Source: Eopsaltria australis | Taxonomy: Eukaryota; Chordata; Aves; Passeriformes; Petroicidae | NCBI GenBank assembly: GCA_034509425.1 | Contig: JAVTVJ010000032.1 | Location: 5,901,501 to 5,965,500 of the forward strand | Direction of reading: 5' to 3' | DNA length: 64,000 bases | Shown here: in pieces, positions 13,046 through 23,253 of the stretch | How the letters are laid out: each line of letters begins with the position of its first letter | Numbering within the stretch: the stretch's first letter is position 1 | Program-made: the position numbers and the translations under genes | Notes under the pieces: generated by a model | What the model saw: the letters and a program-made list of their open reading frames with translations, nothing else | What the model was told of the DNA's origin: nothing | The model's database searches: none

Positions 13046-14931
13046 ATGGGATCAGGGATCTCGGCAGCCCAGTGTGAGGTATATGTCCAAGTTAAGATTC
13101 CCTTAAAGGCAGACAAAGTTAATTTTTCTAGGGGGTTGTTAAAATGTTTTGTTAGATGGATTTTTCTTTATTTTCCGGATGTTTCAGTTGATTCAGTTAA
13201 ACAATTACGTTTTTGGGATGCTGTTGGGAGAAAGTTAACTTTAATCAGACAAAGCAGGGATCAGTCTGTGGGGAAGTTTTTTCCATTGCAAATTTTAATT
13301 TATAAATCTGTTAAAGAATTTTATTCACGGGAAAAAGGGGATGTTGAACTTGGGGTTCCTCCAGTTTCTCCTAAACCTTGCTCCTGCACCCACTCTCCTC
13401 ACCCCACTGACCCACCGCAGGGGAGATCGGGTGGTGGAGCCCATCAATCGATGCAGGTTTTCCACCGACTCCCTGACACCCACCGATCCCCTCTGAACCC
13501 TTTATGCGGCGGGCCTGATCACCCCGTTGTGGACTTACCCTCACCCCCTGTTCCTGCACCCCAACACCCAGTTGCACCCGTTGTGCCCCCCCAGAACCTT
13601 CCACAAAACGGCATCGACCGCGTGGCTGGGTCTGCCATTTCATTGCCACCATTTTGTTGTCCTTCCCCCAAACCACCTTTCCCACCACCTCACAAAGTCT
13701 GCCCCCTGCGCTGCCCATCGGGCCGCCCCCCATGCCGTACACCCCTCCATCGGGACCTCCTCCTCCGTCGATGGGTGATGCCACGTCGGGACCCGCCCCT
13801 CCATCTGGGAACCCTTTCCACTCGGGACCCTCGCCCAGAAATCCCTTTGTCACTCAGAGCACGGTCCCTGCCCACACCCTCGGCATTCCTGCCCCTTCCA
13901 CCGGAGGCTCCACCCAGCCTTGGAGTTCCCATGTTCCACCTTCTGGTTCCCACACCCCTCCTTCCAGTCCTTACCATCCCATGACCGGAAGTGGGTGTTG
14001 GGAACCCTGGGAAATGGGAGGGTTGGAGGGAGTGTTTGTGGCGCCCATCACATATAACATCAATGGGGCCAATCCGCGGTGGAGGCTGTTTGCGCACGCA
14101 GACCTTAAAGAACTCTGTAAGGCGGCAAAGGAGTTTGGGAGGGACTCCCCGTATTATAACAGTACTTTGCACATGACTCTGGTGACCAATACCCTTACGC
14201 CACACGACTTAAAGACAATGATGACAGGCCTCCTCAATGCTGGAGAATATATTATCTGGGAGAGGACCTGGAAGAGACAGCTTAAAGACTTAATTGTGGA
14301 CTTCCAAAAAGACCCCGCCAAAGCACAGATCACTTTAGACCACCTTTGCGGGGAGGGAAATTTTGAGAAACCAGTGGACCAGGCAGTACTCCCAGAATCG
14401 GTTTTTACAGACATAAAGTCTGTGGCCCAGAGGGCACTGTCGCTCACCCCCTCTGAGACAATGCCAGTCACCAAACTGCCCTCCATCAAATAGGCCCCTA
14501 AGGAACCATTTGTAACCTTTTACAATCGCCTTAAGGAGGCAGTCATGCACCGTGAGGAGGATGTGGGCGCCCAGTGGGGAATGTTAAGGATGTTGGCTAT
14601 AGAGAATGCCAACGAATAGTGTCAAAGTGTATTAAGGACTCTCCCTCTGGACCCACCTCCTACTGTCAAACAAATGGTAGAGGTTTGTATGAGGGCGGTT
14701 CTGTTTGGGGCTTCGGAAAACAAGGAGGGGAGGAGCAGGATAGTCACAACTGTAACATCCAAACCCACGCCAAAAACCGATTCCAGTGTGAGTCTCAGGT
14801 TTCACAATTGTAGAGGTCCAAATCACTTCACTAAAACTGTTTGTTACCAAAGAAGCTTAATCGTGGTCCCAAGTCTTCTGTTTCAGGCAATCAACCATCT
14901 CAGCTGGAAAACTAGGAGGAGAGCGCAGTAA
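13046..14931 (+). pseudogene. gag: gag pseudogene of the ERVK-like provirus
   Basis: Gag is the virion structural polyprotein. It starts at ATG 13046 with MGSGIS, a likely N-myristoylation signal on the matrix domain. The start was chosen over the upstream in-frame ATG at 13004 for that reason. Next comes a Pro-rich region (about 13370-13990), then a capsid-like domain in another frame containing NINGANPRWRL and, near 14500, a major-homology-region-like stretch. The nucleocapsid end has a degenerate zinc knuckle around 14800 (HNC...H...C, with the first Cys missing). Lesions: a frame change within about 13650-13710, and in-frame stops at 14491-14493 and 14617-14619. It cannot make full-length Gag. 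Confidence 0.88.
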
Positions 14932-17291
14932 GGAGCCGTGTGACGACTCCAAAGTAGAGGCCTTACCCTCCAGCGCCGTCACACACCATCCCAACGGGCC
15001 GAGAGGAGTCAACTTGCTTAACCTGCGTGCTATCCAGGGGACCAGACTCGAGGTGGTGAGTGACTGTCCTGGGTTAAGTCAGGAGGGGTCAAAATATAGG
15101 AAGTGACCTATGCGGCAGGAAGTGATACAACTTCCTTCCTGAGAGAGAGAGCCAATAACCAGGTAGTTTTAAGGATTGATATGTAGGTAAACCAATTAAA
15201 AAGTTGATCTGCCTTCGAGGAAGGAACCAGATATAAGCAAAGACCCTCTGAGCCTCTTCCTCTTTTGGCGGCCAGCTGCTGTGTAGAGAGGAGCATCTCC
15301 CTGCTTCTCTCCCTGGAAAGGCCCCCCCTCCTTCCAAAGGAGGGATGGGGGGAAGGGAGGTTTAGAGCAGCCATGCCGCTGCAGCTGGGCATGGGGGAGG
15401 AACTGGCCTGGTACTCGGCAGATACAGCTCAGCCGACATGTCAGCTACACTAGACAGGGCCAGATCCCTGCTCCGGGCCAGGCAAGGACTGGACCAGACT
15501 CCATCCAGTTCAGGCCCTGCCCTATCACCCCGGGCCCAGCCGGCCCCACCAGGCCGAGTCAGCTTCACAGAGCCAGGCCACAGAGACTCTGAGTGCTTCT
15601 GCCATCCAGCTCGGACCTTTTTCAAACAGCCCGGCAGAGACCACATGATCATCACACTGCCAGAGAGAGAGAGAGATTAACTCTATCCATGCCTGGACTA
15701 AACTTGCAGACACCCATCCTTCCTTGCACAGAGAGAGGAACAAGTGAGGACATCTACATAAATGCAGCATAGAGACTTTACAGTCAGTGAGGAAAGCAGA
15801 ACCGATGCCTAGAGGGAGGAGTATGAGAAGTGATTTGACAGCGAAGCTGAAAATTCTTTTGGAGAACCATGGTTGGGGACTGAGCTAATAAATTCCCTGT
15901 AATATATGAAGACATAGTCCAAAGGGGGGATGTGAGGTTCTAATTGCAGCCAGTGAACTGAAACACCTGGGTAAAGACAAGTAGGTGTTGAAATAAGTAC
16001 AGCCTGATGAGAACCTTGAACCAAGACTGAGGAGAGGCTGTGACCCAGAGCCCTGGTCCTGGGGGAATGCCAGAGAACTTGTGTTGTCAGGAGAACCTGT
16101 GTTGCTCAGCACAGAAGAAGGGGATTTTCTTTGTTGCTGCAATTTAACTGTGCATCCTTTAAAAGGTACCCCATGGACTGTTCATAACCCACCATAGTGG
16201 CTGTGGGAAGGCTACTGGTGTGGGAGGGAGCCATCACAAGCTGATCTTTCTTCCGGGCGGCAGCTGGTGGTGAGGCTGAAGACCCATAAAAAACTGTATT
16301 TTTCTTACAGAAAATCCATGGTGTAAGGAAAAGAGACTTCTTTCCCTAAATGAACTGAAAGAAGAACAATCTCAGAGGTGGTAAACTGACTGGAGGTCGA
16401 AGTGTTGTCTTTTGTATGTTGTCAGGGAGAAAGAAATGGAGAGGTGGGGGAAGGAGGGGTGGTCTGAGGAGTTTGTTCTGGTTTTTCTTGGTTTTTTTTC
16501 TTTGTCTTAGGTGTATTAATAAACTTTCTTTATACTTTATGAAGTTTGAGTCTGCTTTGCCTACTCCTAATCCTCATCTCACAGCAAACATCAGGTAAAT
16601 TTGGGTAAGTGTTCTGGCATTTGGCCAAAAACTTGAATAGGTGAACTGAAACCACTACAGTGACCGACCACACAGATTCCACACAGACACCTTGGGAAAA
16701 CTGACTGTAAAAATAACGTGCTCATATACAGTTGATGTCCTTATCATTGGACATTCCACAACGACACCTTTGGAATTCTTTGTGTTTCCAGTTATGCACA
16801 GACTCATCCCGGACAGGCCCTTTCATGTTTTCGTCAAGTGCTGCAACCCACCCTTGTTTCTGCCCCGGGGTCAGGTGGTAGCCCAGGCTATCACCCTGCC
16901 CTCACAATACCCTTTATGTTGTTCTCCATCGATATTCTGGGCAGAATGGGTGGGCAGAGACAAACCAACACTACAATGTAAGTTGAAGAATGGGGACGCA
17001 GTCACTGCCCTTAACGGGATGGTGGACACTGGAGCGGATGTTGCCATCATCTCACAGTCAGAGTGGCCACCCTACTGGGGTCTCGGACCTGCAGGCGGGA
17101 GAGTCATGGGAATTGGGGGAGCAATGCCCGCTATGCAGAGCACAAATAACATTGTTATAGAGGGCCCTGAAGGACGTGCTGCCACCATCCGTCCCTTTGT
17201 AATCCCATCAGGGTTTACCCTGTGGGACCGGGACCTATTGTCACAATGGGGGACTCGACTAGAAATCCCATCTACACCACAGGATTTCTAG
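14880..17291 (+). pseudogene. pro: dUTPase-like plus protease region, split by a solo LTR
   Basis: In a frame different from gag, 14880-15064 and 16660-17291 read as one open region interrupted by the 15065-16659 LTR and its gtgac duplication. The distal part has PRGQVVAQAI, typical of retroviral dUTPase-like domains that precede protease in betaretroviruses. An aspartic protease follows, with active-site DTGAD at 17025-17039 and a glycine-rich flap-like stretch (GIGG). The region ends at a stop before 17291, overlapping the pol frame from 17222. Protease would cut Gag and Gag-Pol. The dUTPase assignment is by order and short motif only. The insertion inactivates the unit. Confidence 0.78.
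15065..16659 (+). mobile_element. Long solo LTR, family X copy 1, nested in the dUTPase-like region
   Basis: A 1595-bp element starting TGTCCTGGG and ending CTACA, flanked by a perfect 5-bp duplication, gtgac (15060-15064 and 16660-16664). It has a TATA-like ATATAAG at 15231-15237 and AATAAA at 16518-16523. A second copy lies at 27605-29241 and a diverged relative at 53776-55426. Near 15921-15931 there is a polypurine-tract-like AAAGGGGGGA directly followed by TGTGAGG, which is odd inside an LTR. No coding region is supported. It is antisense to PPFIA2. Confidence 0.88.
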
Positions 17292-19972
17292 TTGGGGCCC
17301 CTGTGGAGTGCGCCACTCCACCACTTACGTGGAAATCCAATAAACCCATCTGGATTAAGCAGTGGCCCTTCACTGAGGAGAAACTAGGCGCGCTAGAGTC
17401 CCTTGTGGAGGAGCAGTTCTCCAAGGGTCATATCGTTCCATCTGATAGCCTTTGGAACTCCCCTGTCTTTGTCCTGCGTAAGCCCTGCAAAGACAGGTGG
17501 AGGCTCCTCCACGACCTCCAAGCCATCAACGAGGCCATTGAGGATATGGGTCCCTTGCAGCCAGGGTTGCCATCGCCCTCTATGCTCCCCTGACTGTGGA
17601 AGCTAGCGGTCGCGGATATTGAAGATTGCTTCTTCCACATTCTGCTACACCCCCGTGATGCCCCCTACTTTGCCTTTTCTGGTCCCTTCCATCAACCGAA
17701 AGGCCCCAATGCGCCGGTACCATTGGACGGTCTTGCCACAGGGCATGAAAAGCTATCCCACAATTTGTCAATGGTACGTGGTCCAAATTCTCACTCTGAT
17801 CCGCAAGGCATTCCCCAAATCCGTTATATATCACTACGTGGATGATATTTTAGTCTGCGCAGCAGACAACAACTGGACAGGACATTACAAAGCACTGTGT
17901 CGGCCATCGAGAGAGCGGGCTTTGAGATCCAGCCTTAAGAGATTCTGAAGACCTTCCCATGGACGTACCTGGGACTCTGCATCGACGAGCGGACTGTTGT
18001 ACCCCAGAAACTCATCATCCAGGATGACCCGAGGACCCTACAAGATCTCCACCAACTCTGCGGGTCCATCAACTGGGTGCGTCCCCTGCTGGGTGTTACG
18101 ACAGAGGACCTTGCCCCACTCTTTGATCTGTTCAAGGGCGGCAGGGACCTTGACTCGCCAAGAGCCATCACTGCGGAGGCCCGGGAAGCCATGGGTAAGG
18201 TTCAAGCAGCCCTGTCCTCTCGACAGGCCCACCAGACACAGCCGGACTTACCATTTAATTTCATCATACTGGGTAAGTCCCCAAAATTCCACGGACTCAT
18301 CTTCCAGTGGGACGCAGAGCAGAAAGACTCTGTTAATCATAGAGTGGATCTTTCTTGCTCACCAGCCGTCCAAGAGTATCACTCAACCTCAAGAGCTGAT
18401 GGCCAGACTTATGCTAAAGGCCAGAGCTCGCCTCTGCACCCTTGCCCGATGTGACTTCTTGTGCATCATCATGCCGTTGGTTTCAGAGTTTTTGGAGGAA
18501 TTACTCCAGACTAATGAGCACCTCCAGTTCACCCTTGACAGTTACACGGGCAAATTGGATACTCATCATCCAAAACATACGCTGTTCAGCACAGCGTTCG
18601 ATTTGGCCCCAAAACCAAAACTCAGTAAAACTCCATTGAAGGCCTTAACAGTCTTTACAGATGGCTCTGGAGCATCCCACAAGTCAGTGATAACTTGGCG
18701 GGATCCTCAGACTCAGTGGTGGGAAGCTGATGTCCAGGTGGTGAAAGGATCACAACAAATTGCTGAGTTAGCCGCTGTGGTTAGAGCCTTCAAAAAATTC
18801 AGTGAACCTCTTAATTTGATAACAGATTTGGCTTATGTTGGAGTAACTATCAGGGCAGAACATGCGTTGTTAAAGGAGGTCTCAAATCCAAATTTACACC
18901 AACTTTGCTCAAAGCTCATACACTTGCTTTCCCACCGAGAGCACCCATACCATGTCATGCACGTGAGGTCACACACTAATCCCCCAGGACCCATCGCAGA
19001 GGGCAATGGGAGGGCTGATGCTCTGGCCATGGCGGTGTGAGCACCTAATGTACCAGACACCTTCGCATAGGCCAAACTGAGCCATCAGTTTTATCATCAG
19101 AACGCCCTTGCTCTCAAAAGAATGTTCCACCTGTCCTGTGAGCAGGTAAAGGCAGTTGTGGCTACATGTCCAAGCTGCCAATCGTACCAGATACCATCAC
19201 TTGGATCAGGGGTTAATCCCCATGGATTAGAAAGCTGCCAAGTTTGGCAGACTGATGTTACACATGTCCCTTCTTTCGGACATCAGAAGTATGTTCACGT
19301 GTCTGTGGACACGTTTTCTGGTGCCATATATGCCTCTGACCACGCGGGCGAGAAGGCCGGAGATGTAAAACACATTTTTTGTGTGCTTTCTCCACTTTGG
19401 GAGTTCCTAAGGAAGTCAAGACGGACAACGGTCTGGCATATGTTTCCAAATATCTGCAGGAATTCTTCAATACATGGAGCATCAAACATACCACAGGCAT
19501 ACCCCACTCCCATACAGGCCAATCCATTGTGGAAAGGACTCACCAAAACATCAAAAGAGTCCTTGATCAGCAGCGGGGAGGGACAGAGTTAAGTCCTCCC
19601 ATTGAGAGGCTCTGTAAGGCCTTGTTTACCATCAATTTTCTGAACACGTTGTTCTCAGAGCCAACCCCCCCTGTATACTGGCACTTCACTAATTCGTCCA
19701 AGGCCAAATTAAAGGAACAGCCACCGGTGCTGATCAAGGACCCCGAAAGTCACCAGATCCAAGGGCCTTTTCGGTTAATAATGTGGGGAAGAGGGTATGC
19801 TTGTGTTTCAGCCCCAGGAGGACCCAAGTGGATCCCAAGTAGATATGTCAAACCCTACCTGAAATCGCACACAAGCCACGATGAAGACAAGGAAGAAACG
19901 AGACAGGAGGATCATGAACTGGACAAGGATGAAGCAACTGCAGCCTGGAAGAGACGGCAGTGCAAGACCTAG
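17222..19972 (+). pseudogene. pol: pol pseudogene (RT, RNase H, integrase) of the ERVK-like provirus
   Basis: Pol copies and integrates the viral genome. Order seen: RT fingers (about 17300-17590), the RT catalytic YVDD box (17835-17846), connection, RNase H with TDGSG (catalytic Asp codon 18660-18662) and an NGRADALA end, then integrase with a Cys-pair zinc-finger end (CPSC). The integrase core Asp codons are at 19254-19256 and 19424-19426 and the Glu codon at 19532-19534, a D,D-35-E spacing. A basic C-terminal tail follows. Lesions: a stop at 17591-17593, repeated frame changes between 17593 and about 18450, a stop at 19038-19040, and a frame change near 19370-19420 inside the integrase core. 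No intact enzyme is possible. Confidence 0.9.
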
Positions 19973-20338
19973 GCCACGGACATCTCAGACGCGCCTGTCC
20001 TCTGGACCCGGACTGCTTCCTGGTGTTCTGTTGAACCCTCAATCCTATCCCCTCTTTCCTAGTGTGTTTCCCTAACCCCCCTCCCTCAAGATATTCCAAC
20101 CAGGGAAAGCCCACCATCAAAAGGAAAAAAGGGGAGTGATGGAGGACAGTAGGTCTGCCAAGACGAGGACCTACTGGAAGCACGACCCTTAGGGCTGTGC
20201 TGACCTCCATGCAGTGTGCCTGTCGACCGGGCTCCTGTGAGGGCCCACTGCAAGCACAGCCTTTAGGTCTGCGCTATCTTTGACTTAAAAGAGAAGGGAG
20301 TTGAAGTAAAACCTTAACACCCTTATTTTCACCCCAAC

Positions 20339-20340
20339 AG
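20339..20340 (+). promoter_or_regulatory. Probable splice acceptor for env mRNA
   Basis: A pyrimidine-rich run ending CACCCCAACAG stops ten bases before the env ATG at 20350. This position is where retroviral env messages are usually spliced. Inferred from sequence and place only. Confidence 0.5.
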
Positions 20341-20893
20341 ATAGCAACGATGTCATCAGCCCAGCTCGTATTCCTGTTCCTTATCTCCGCCGTGCCTCTG
20401 AGTAACCTGTGGCTAGTCCGGCAGCCCAAGGAAAACGTCTGGGTCATGCTGGCCAAGACCCTCCAGCAGGACAGCATGTGTCTGTCTATGGCCAGCGCCC
20501 AAGACCCCATGTCAGTGTGTCTGGTGGGGATCCCCCTGCAACCAAACGAATACCATTTCGCAGGTAAAAAGCCCAACCCAGTCGATTCCTGGGATTCGTG
20601 GACGAAGATTTTACCACATGCACCAGAGGAGCCCCAAGAATTGGACCTGTTGAGGTCCTCCAAGGCCTCGTATTGGGTCAGATTTAGACATAAACTGACG
20701 ACACCTGAGTGGCTTGAATCAGCGCCACACCGCAGATTCCCATTTAAGGATGTCAACACAACCAGAAAAATTTATGATGCAGCCTACTGGTGCAATTATA
20801 CCAGCGACATATTATCTGAGTCCACGAAAAATCCCCGAGCGCTCCCTAGTGGAGTCTTCCTCATCTGTGGGGACCGGGTATGGGCTGGGATCC

Positions 20894-21493
20894 TGTCTTA
20901 GGTTACAATGGTATGTATTCTATCACCATCTTCGTGGGATGCTGGGGCCAGGCGTGGCAGTGTTCCTGATGGCCGCAGAACGGTTTGCTAATAGGCCGGT
21001 CATTAGGGCCAGGCGTGGCAGTGTTCCTGATGGCTGCAGAATGGTTTGCTAATGGGCCAGTCGTTGGGGCCGGATGGGCACTTCACTCCCCCCAAACATT
21101 GCAGATAGTGGCTCATCATCCCATTGTGAGATGCCCCGCCCAGGGGGAGGAACCAATGTATCCCGATCTGCATATAAACTGAGATCTGAAGCACTATAGG
21201 CAGCTTTTTCCACGGGATTCCCAGAGGAAGACCAGACCCTTCTACACCACCACTGGACCTTCAGAGGAGAACTACACCTTTCTCAGGATCATTGCTTCAA
21301 CAGAACCGCATCTATCACTCTCAGAAGACTGCAACCACCTTCTAAGTGGACTACTACCAACACCCTGACCAACAGGGTGTCAGGTTGTATTCTGACTCTG
21401 TCAGTGGTTTTTTTTTTTGTATTACTACATTTTTCCTATTAAATTGTAGTTCTGACTTTAAGCCTCTCACTGATTTGCTTTCAAACTACCACA
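20894..21493 (+). mobile_element. 5' LTR of the nested ERVL-like provirus
   Basis: A 600-bp LTR, TGTCTTAGG to ACCACA. It has a CCAAT box near 21152, TATAAA at 21173-21178 and a non-canonical poly(A) signal ATTAAA at 21438-21443. The U3 contains a 61-bp tandem duplication starting near 20946 and 21007. Confidence 0.94.
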
Positions 21494-21498
21494 TTTTT

Positions 21499-21516
21499 TG
21501 GCACCCAACATAGGGC
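21499..21516 (+). promoter_or_regulatory. Primer-binding site of the nested ERVL (tRNA-Lys-like)
   Basis: The site reads TGGCACCCAACATAGGGC, five T's after the LTR end. It is like the tRNA-Lys(CUU) site at 1021-1038 with three G-to-A changes. Confidence 0.7.
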
Positions 21517-21546
21517 CAGGCCCTGAGGAAAGTCAGAATTACAATT

Positions 21547-23253
21547 TTGTGTTCTAGAAGCTACCTATTCACCATGATACTCAACATACTTACATGTGTC
21601 CTGTACCTTGCTCTGTATATATTTCCGCAGACAGGGAATTGCCTGCCTGTGGTAATGCTCCTGTGTAGGCCGGGGTATCGTATAAAAATTGCTTTACTAG
21701 TTTACTATGTCTATTGCATGATAACCTCCGAGGCAATGAACACCATTCAGAATATATACTCAATTTTGTTTGCTTGTCCTGGTATGGGCTGTTACATCTG
21801 GGGCCTCCTCAACAATCGCACCCAGCCCCTAGGGGAAAGAGTAGAGAATGGTTTCTTTCAGCCTTTCAGACCTGACACAACAGTTTTTGAAAATATTGAG
21901 TTCCCTTTGGATGTCAAAGATGGTATAATCTTGCTGTTAGTTCTGCTTTGTCTTCTTTGTATAGCCTGCACTGTGTACACCATGCTTAGAGTCAGAACAA
22001 TGCTCGATGCAGCACAGTATCCTCAGGATGAGGACAAGAAAAGCAGCAGAACAACAGGCACCGTATCTAAACAAACTGTCATAGAGGAAAAAGAGACTGA
22101 AAGAAACGACAGAGTCTCCACACAAGCCATCACCAAGCCAGAACAGCCTAAGCCAGTAGCAGTTGTCCCCCTTCAGAAAAAGAAAACCAGGAGCAAATCA
22201 GCCCGCACAGCAACTGATGAGGAGGAGGCTGGACCTTCGCACCGAGCAGAAGAGACGGAGCCAGAGATCATCACTCGTTCTTTATCCCTGGGTGAGCTGC
22301 GTGACCTACGGAGGGAGTTCACCCACCAGACAAATGAATCCATCCTGACCTGGCTTCTTCGCATCTGGGACGCTGCAGCCAATGACACCATGCTAGATGG
22401 AAGTGAGGCCAGGCAACTTGGATCCCTGACCCAGGATGTGGTCATTGACCAGGGGATCGGGAAATCCCAAGAAACTCTCAGCCTCTGGCGGCGACTGCTG
22501 GCAAGCGTAAAAGACAGATACCTTTGTAAAGAAGACCTCCAGGTGCACCAAGGGAAATGGAGCACAACAGAACAAGGTATCTGATGCCTGAGAGAATTGG
22601 CCGTGCTGGAGATCATTTTCTCAGAAGATGAGAGATTCCCTAACAACCCAGATTATGTCCAATGCACGTCACAGATGTGGTCGAGATTCGCACGGCTTGG
22701 ACCAGAGATATACTCCCGTTACATAGCAACACTGCAATGGAGGGAAGGAGCGGACAAAGTGGGAGTACTGGTCAACAAACTAAGAATTTATGAGGACACT
22801 GTCACTGCCCCATTTCGCACCCATGTCTCATCTGTGGAAACAAAGCTGGTTGAGCACGTCCGGAGCTTGGAAGAGAAACTCAGAAAGGAGCTGAAGCAAG
22901 AAATTCACCACATCTCGCCAGAACCAACAAGGGTCTCTGCTATTAAGAGCCAACATTCCCCAGCCAGAGAAAGAAGATACACTCCACGAAGTAACCTCTG
23001 GTTTTTCCTTCAGGAGCATGGAGAAGACATGAGAAAGTGGGACAGAAAACCCACCTCTTCCTTAGCAGCCCGAGTACGTGAACTGAAAAGAGGAACAGCT
23101 ACCACAAGGAGCCCACCTAGAGTCAACGCTGCTCCAATCTCTTGTGGACAGAACTCTGAACAGTATAGGAATGATGATATGACCAATCCTCTTGAAGGGA
23201 CCTCAAGAACATATTTACAGGAAGAGAGCAACGTGTACCATGATCAGGAATAG
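21547..23253 (+). pseudogene. gag: Gag-like gene of the nested ERVL, with hydrophobic N-terminal region
   Basis: One frame runs from ATG 21547 to TAG 23251-23253, broken only by a TGA at 22582-22584. The first 150 codons hold three hydrophobic segments, at about residues 5-28, 33-62 and 125-146 (the last being GIILLLVLLCLLCIACTVYT). A Lys/Glu-rich linker follows (about 150-235). Then comes an alpha-helical capsid-like domain starting SLGELRDLRREF, and a C-terminal coiled-coil-like stretch with LEGTSRTYLQEE near the end. There is no obvious zinc knuckle. The frame continues past the TAG into protease, so Pro-Pol was probably made by readthrough. Capsid identity rests on position and resemblance to avian ERVL Gag. 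The membrane segments are read from sequence. Confidence 0.8.

Noticed and set aside
12626..13116. Several overlapping frames of 65-145 codons on both strands in the ERVK leader
   Set aside because: GC-rich leader DNA lacks stops by composition. There are no motifs, and the true gag start is at 13046.
13371..14205. Minus-strand frames of 160 and 171 codons
   Set aside because: They are reverse-complement shadows of the Pro-rich part of gag, yielding Gly/Arg-rich low-complexity protein.
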